In this document: positions 62,906 to 64,000 of the stretch, piece after piece
How positions within the stretch are numbered: position 1 is the stretch's first letter
Layout: every line of letters starts with the position of its first letter
Source: Lepeophtheirus salmonis
Lineage: Eukaryota > Arthropoda > Copepoda > Siphonostomatoida > Caligidae
Assembly (NCBI RefSeq): GCF_016086655.4
Contig: NC_052140.2
Location: forward strand, 3,596,001 to 3,660,000
Reading direction: 5' to 3'
DNA length: 64,000 bases
The notes under the pieces: model-generated
Databases searched by the model: none
What the model was told of the DNA's origin: nothing
Seen by the model: the letters and a program-made list of their open reading frames with translations, nothing else
Made by a program: the position numbers and the translations under genes

Positions 62906-63574
62906 CCACGGATAAAATATTATTAAATGCTACTGTAAGTTTTGTGTCCCCACTCTATATACATGAAACATAGGATTGTAAAACTTAAACCTTTTTTAGT
63001 CTGCAAGTTATTTTTTTTCTGTCAATCTGAAACAGTATTTTTTATTTTCTAATACTGATAATTGTGTTTAAGGAGAATGTTATAGTTATTTTATCAAGAT
63101 ATTTATGTATATTTAAAAAATATGTGCTAAGTTCTGTCGTTCTGCTTTTGATGTATAAACTTCAAAACATCTATATGGATTTAGTATATTTTTAGCCTGT
63201 GATCTCTTTGGGCCACTATGGGCTGAATATGAGCCACTTTTTTATCTCTCTTAAGCGACAAAGCGTCTTTGAGGTGGTGTTGAATACAACTTGTAAAAAT
63301 TTAATTAACACAAAAATGTGGGTTTTACACATGCCTTTGTCTGAAACTTGAGGGTAACTTATCTGAACAATTAGGTAATTATGTCTCGATGATGTTTTTT
63401 GTTTGCTTTTTTGGGCAGTAATGTATGACAAAATGTTTCATCATAAGAATTTTCAGTCTATTCTCTTATACAAAATTGATTATTGATTAGGGCAGCTCAA
63501 GTACCAGAGTATCTATCCAACAACATTTTGAAAAAACTCTAATTGTTATAGTATCAAATCAAATAATTTGTCAA
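62906..63574. other. AT-rich DNA, no gene seen
   Basis: I see no gene or repeat here. The window's last 60 bases include an A run of about 24 (63948-63970). Confidence 0.5.
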
Positions 63575-63800
63575 TTCGGGTTGTCAACGCAAAACAAATT
63601 AGAAAGATTTTTCATAATATTGAGTTGATATTCTTTGACAAACTATAATATATTCCATTTCTATTTACACATCATTCTTATTAACAATTTAAAGACTTTG
63701 TAAATTGCACTTACAGTATTCTTGTAAATAAAATAAAGGTTTAAAACTATAGCTAAAAGTCTTGGACATATGAACCCATCCTGCAAATTTGAATTTATAG
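63575..63800 (+). repeat. Dispersed repeat family B, fragment
   Basis: GTTGTCAACGCAAAACAAAT, CATCATTCTTATTAACAATT and GGTTTAAAACTATAGCTAAA match the 5' half of the longer copies. Confidence 0.5.
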
Positions 63801-64000
63801 GCGCAATAATTGTCTCGAATATTTATTAAAAATATTTTGCTGTATTTTTGTATATGTAGTAAGAAAATACATTGTGATTTTCTTCTTATTTTCATTTTGT
63901 TAAAGATTGTGCCATTGATAAGGCACCACCACATAAGTCATTTTACAAAAAAAAAAAAAAAAAAAAAAACTTTTTTTCCTTTTCTATTACTGAAATTGTA

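Noticed and set aside
1..64000. CRISPR arrays, tRNA genes, bacterial operons
   Set aside because: No regularly spaced repeats with unique spacers, no GGTTCRANNCC box in a cloverleaf context and no clustered co-directional genes were found; the splice sites and transposons are eukaryotic.

Overview
The window looks like AT-rich nuclear DNA from an arthropod. The style of its transposon debris, and a chitinase-domain gene closest in my recall to animal CHID1, suggest a parasitic copepod such as the salmon louse (Lepeophtheirus); that species call is an inference. There are no operons or bacterial signals. Most open frames shorter than about 120 codons are chance ORFs, antisense shadows or transposon debris.

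Only two host genes are well supported. At 13.9-16.7 kb on the + strand one very long exon encodes a roughly 917-residue, mostly disordered, basic protein. It carries a 14-unit His/Ser/Arg/Asp-rich tandem repeat and at least seven S-L-[DE]-R-like motifs. I do not recognise its family. At 19.0-20.7 kb on the - strand a two-exon gene encodes a complete secreted CHID1 (GH18-like) protein of 364 residues, with an in-phase intron that contains a MITE. A THAP zinc-finger exon (28.4-28.6 kb, -) sits between inverted repeats and may be host or transposon-derived. A lone exon-like frame with a consensus splice donor lies at 22.8-22.9 kb (-).

The rest is a transposon graveyard. Tc1-like and other Tc1/mariner-superfamily transposases lie at 2.8-4.2, 41.6-41.9, 44.2-45.1, 60.5-61.2 and 62.4-62.9 kb, and a mariner at 45.4-46.4 kb. 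hAT/BED fragments are at 23.1-23.6 and 26.1-26.5 kb. A Penelope-like element with a GIY-YIG remnant is at 29.4-31.4 kb. A Ty3/gypsy-like integrase relic is at 42.2-42.8 kb. Two related L1/Tx1-type LINEs lie in the same orientation at 48.5-52.0 and 52.15-54.2 kb. All are broken by stops, frameshifts or deletions.

Several dispersed non-coding repeat families recur through the window. Family A is a roughly 270-490 bp unit with at least eight copies. Family B has at least six copies. Family E is a GGTCC-rich unit often containing TGACGTCA. A MITE family with long terminal inverted repeats has two copies. The exact octamer TGACGTCA occurs at least ten times, far more than AT-rich sequence should give by chance. 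No tRNA, rRNA or CRISPR array was recognised. I found no new multi-gene system; the most unusual items are the repeat-bearing disordered protein, the THAP exon between inverted repeats, and the CRE-octamer enrichment.
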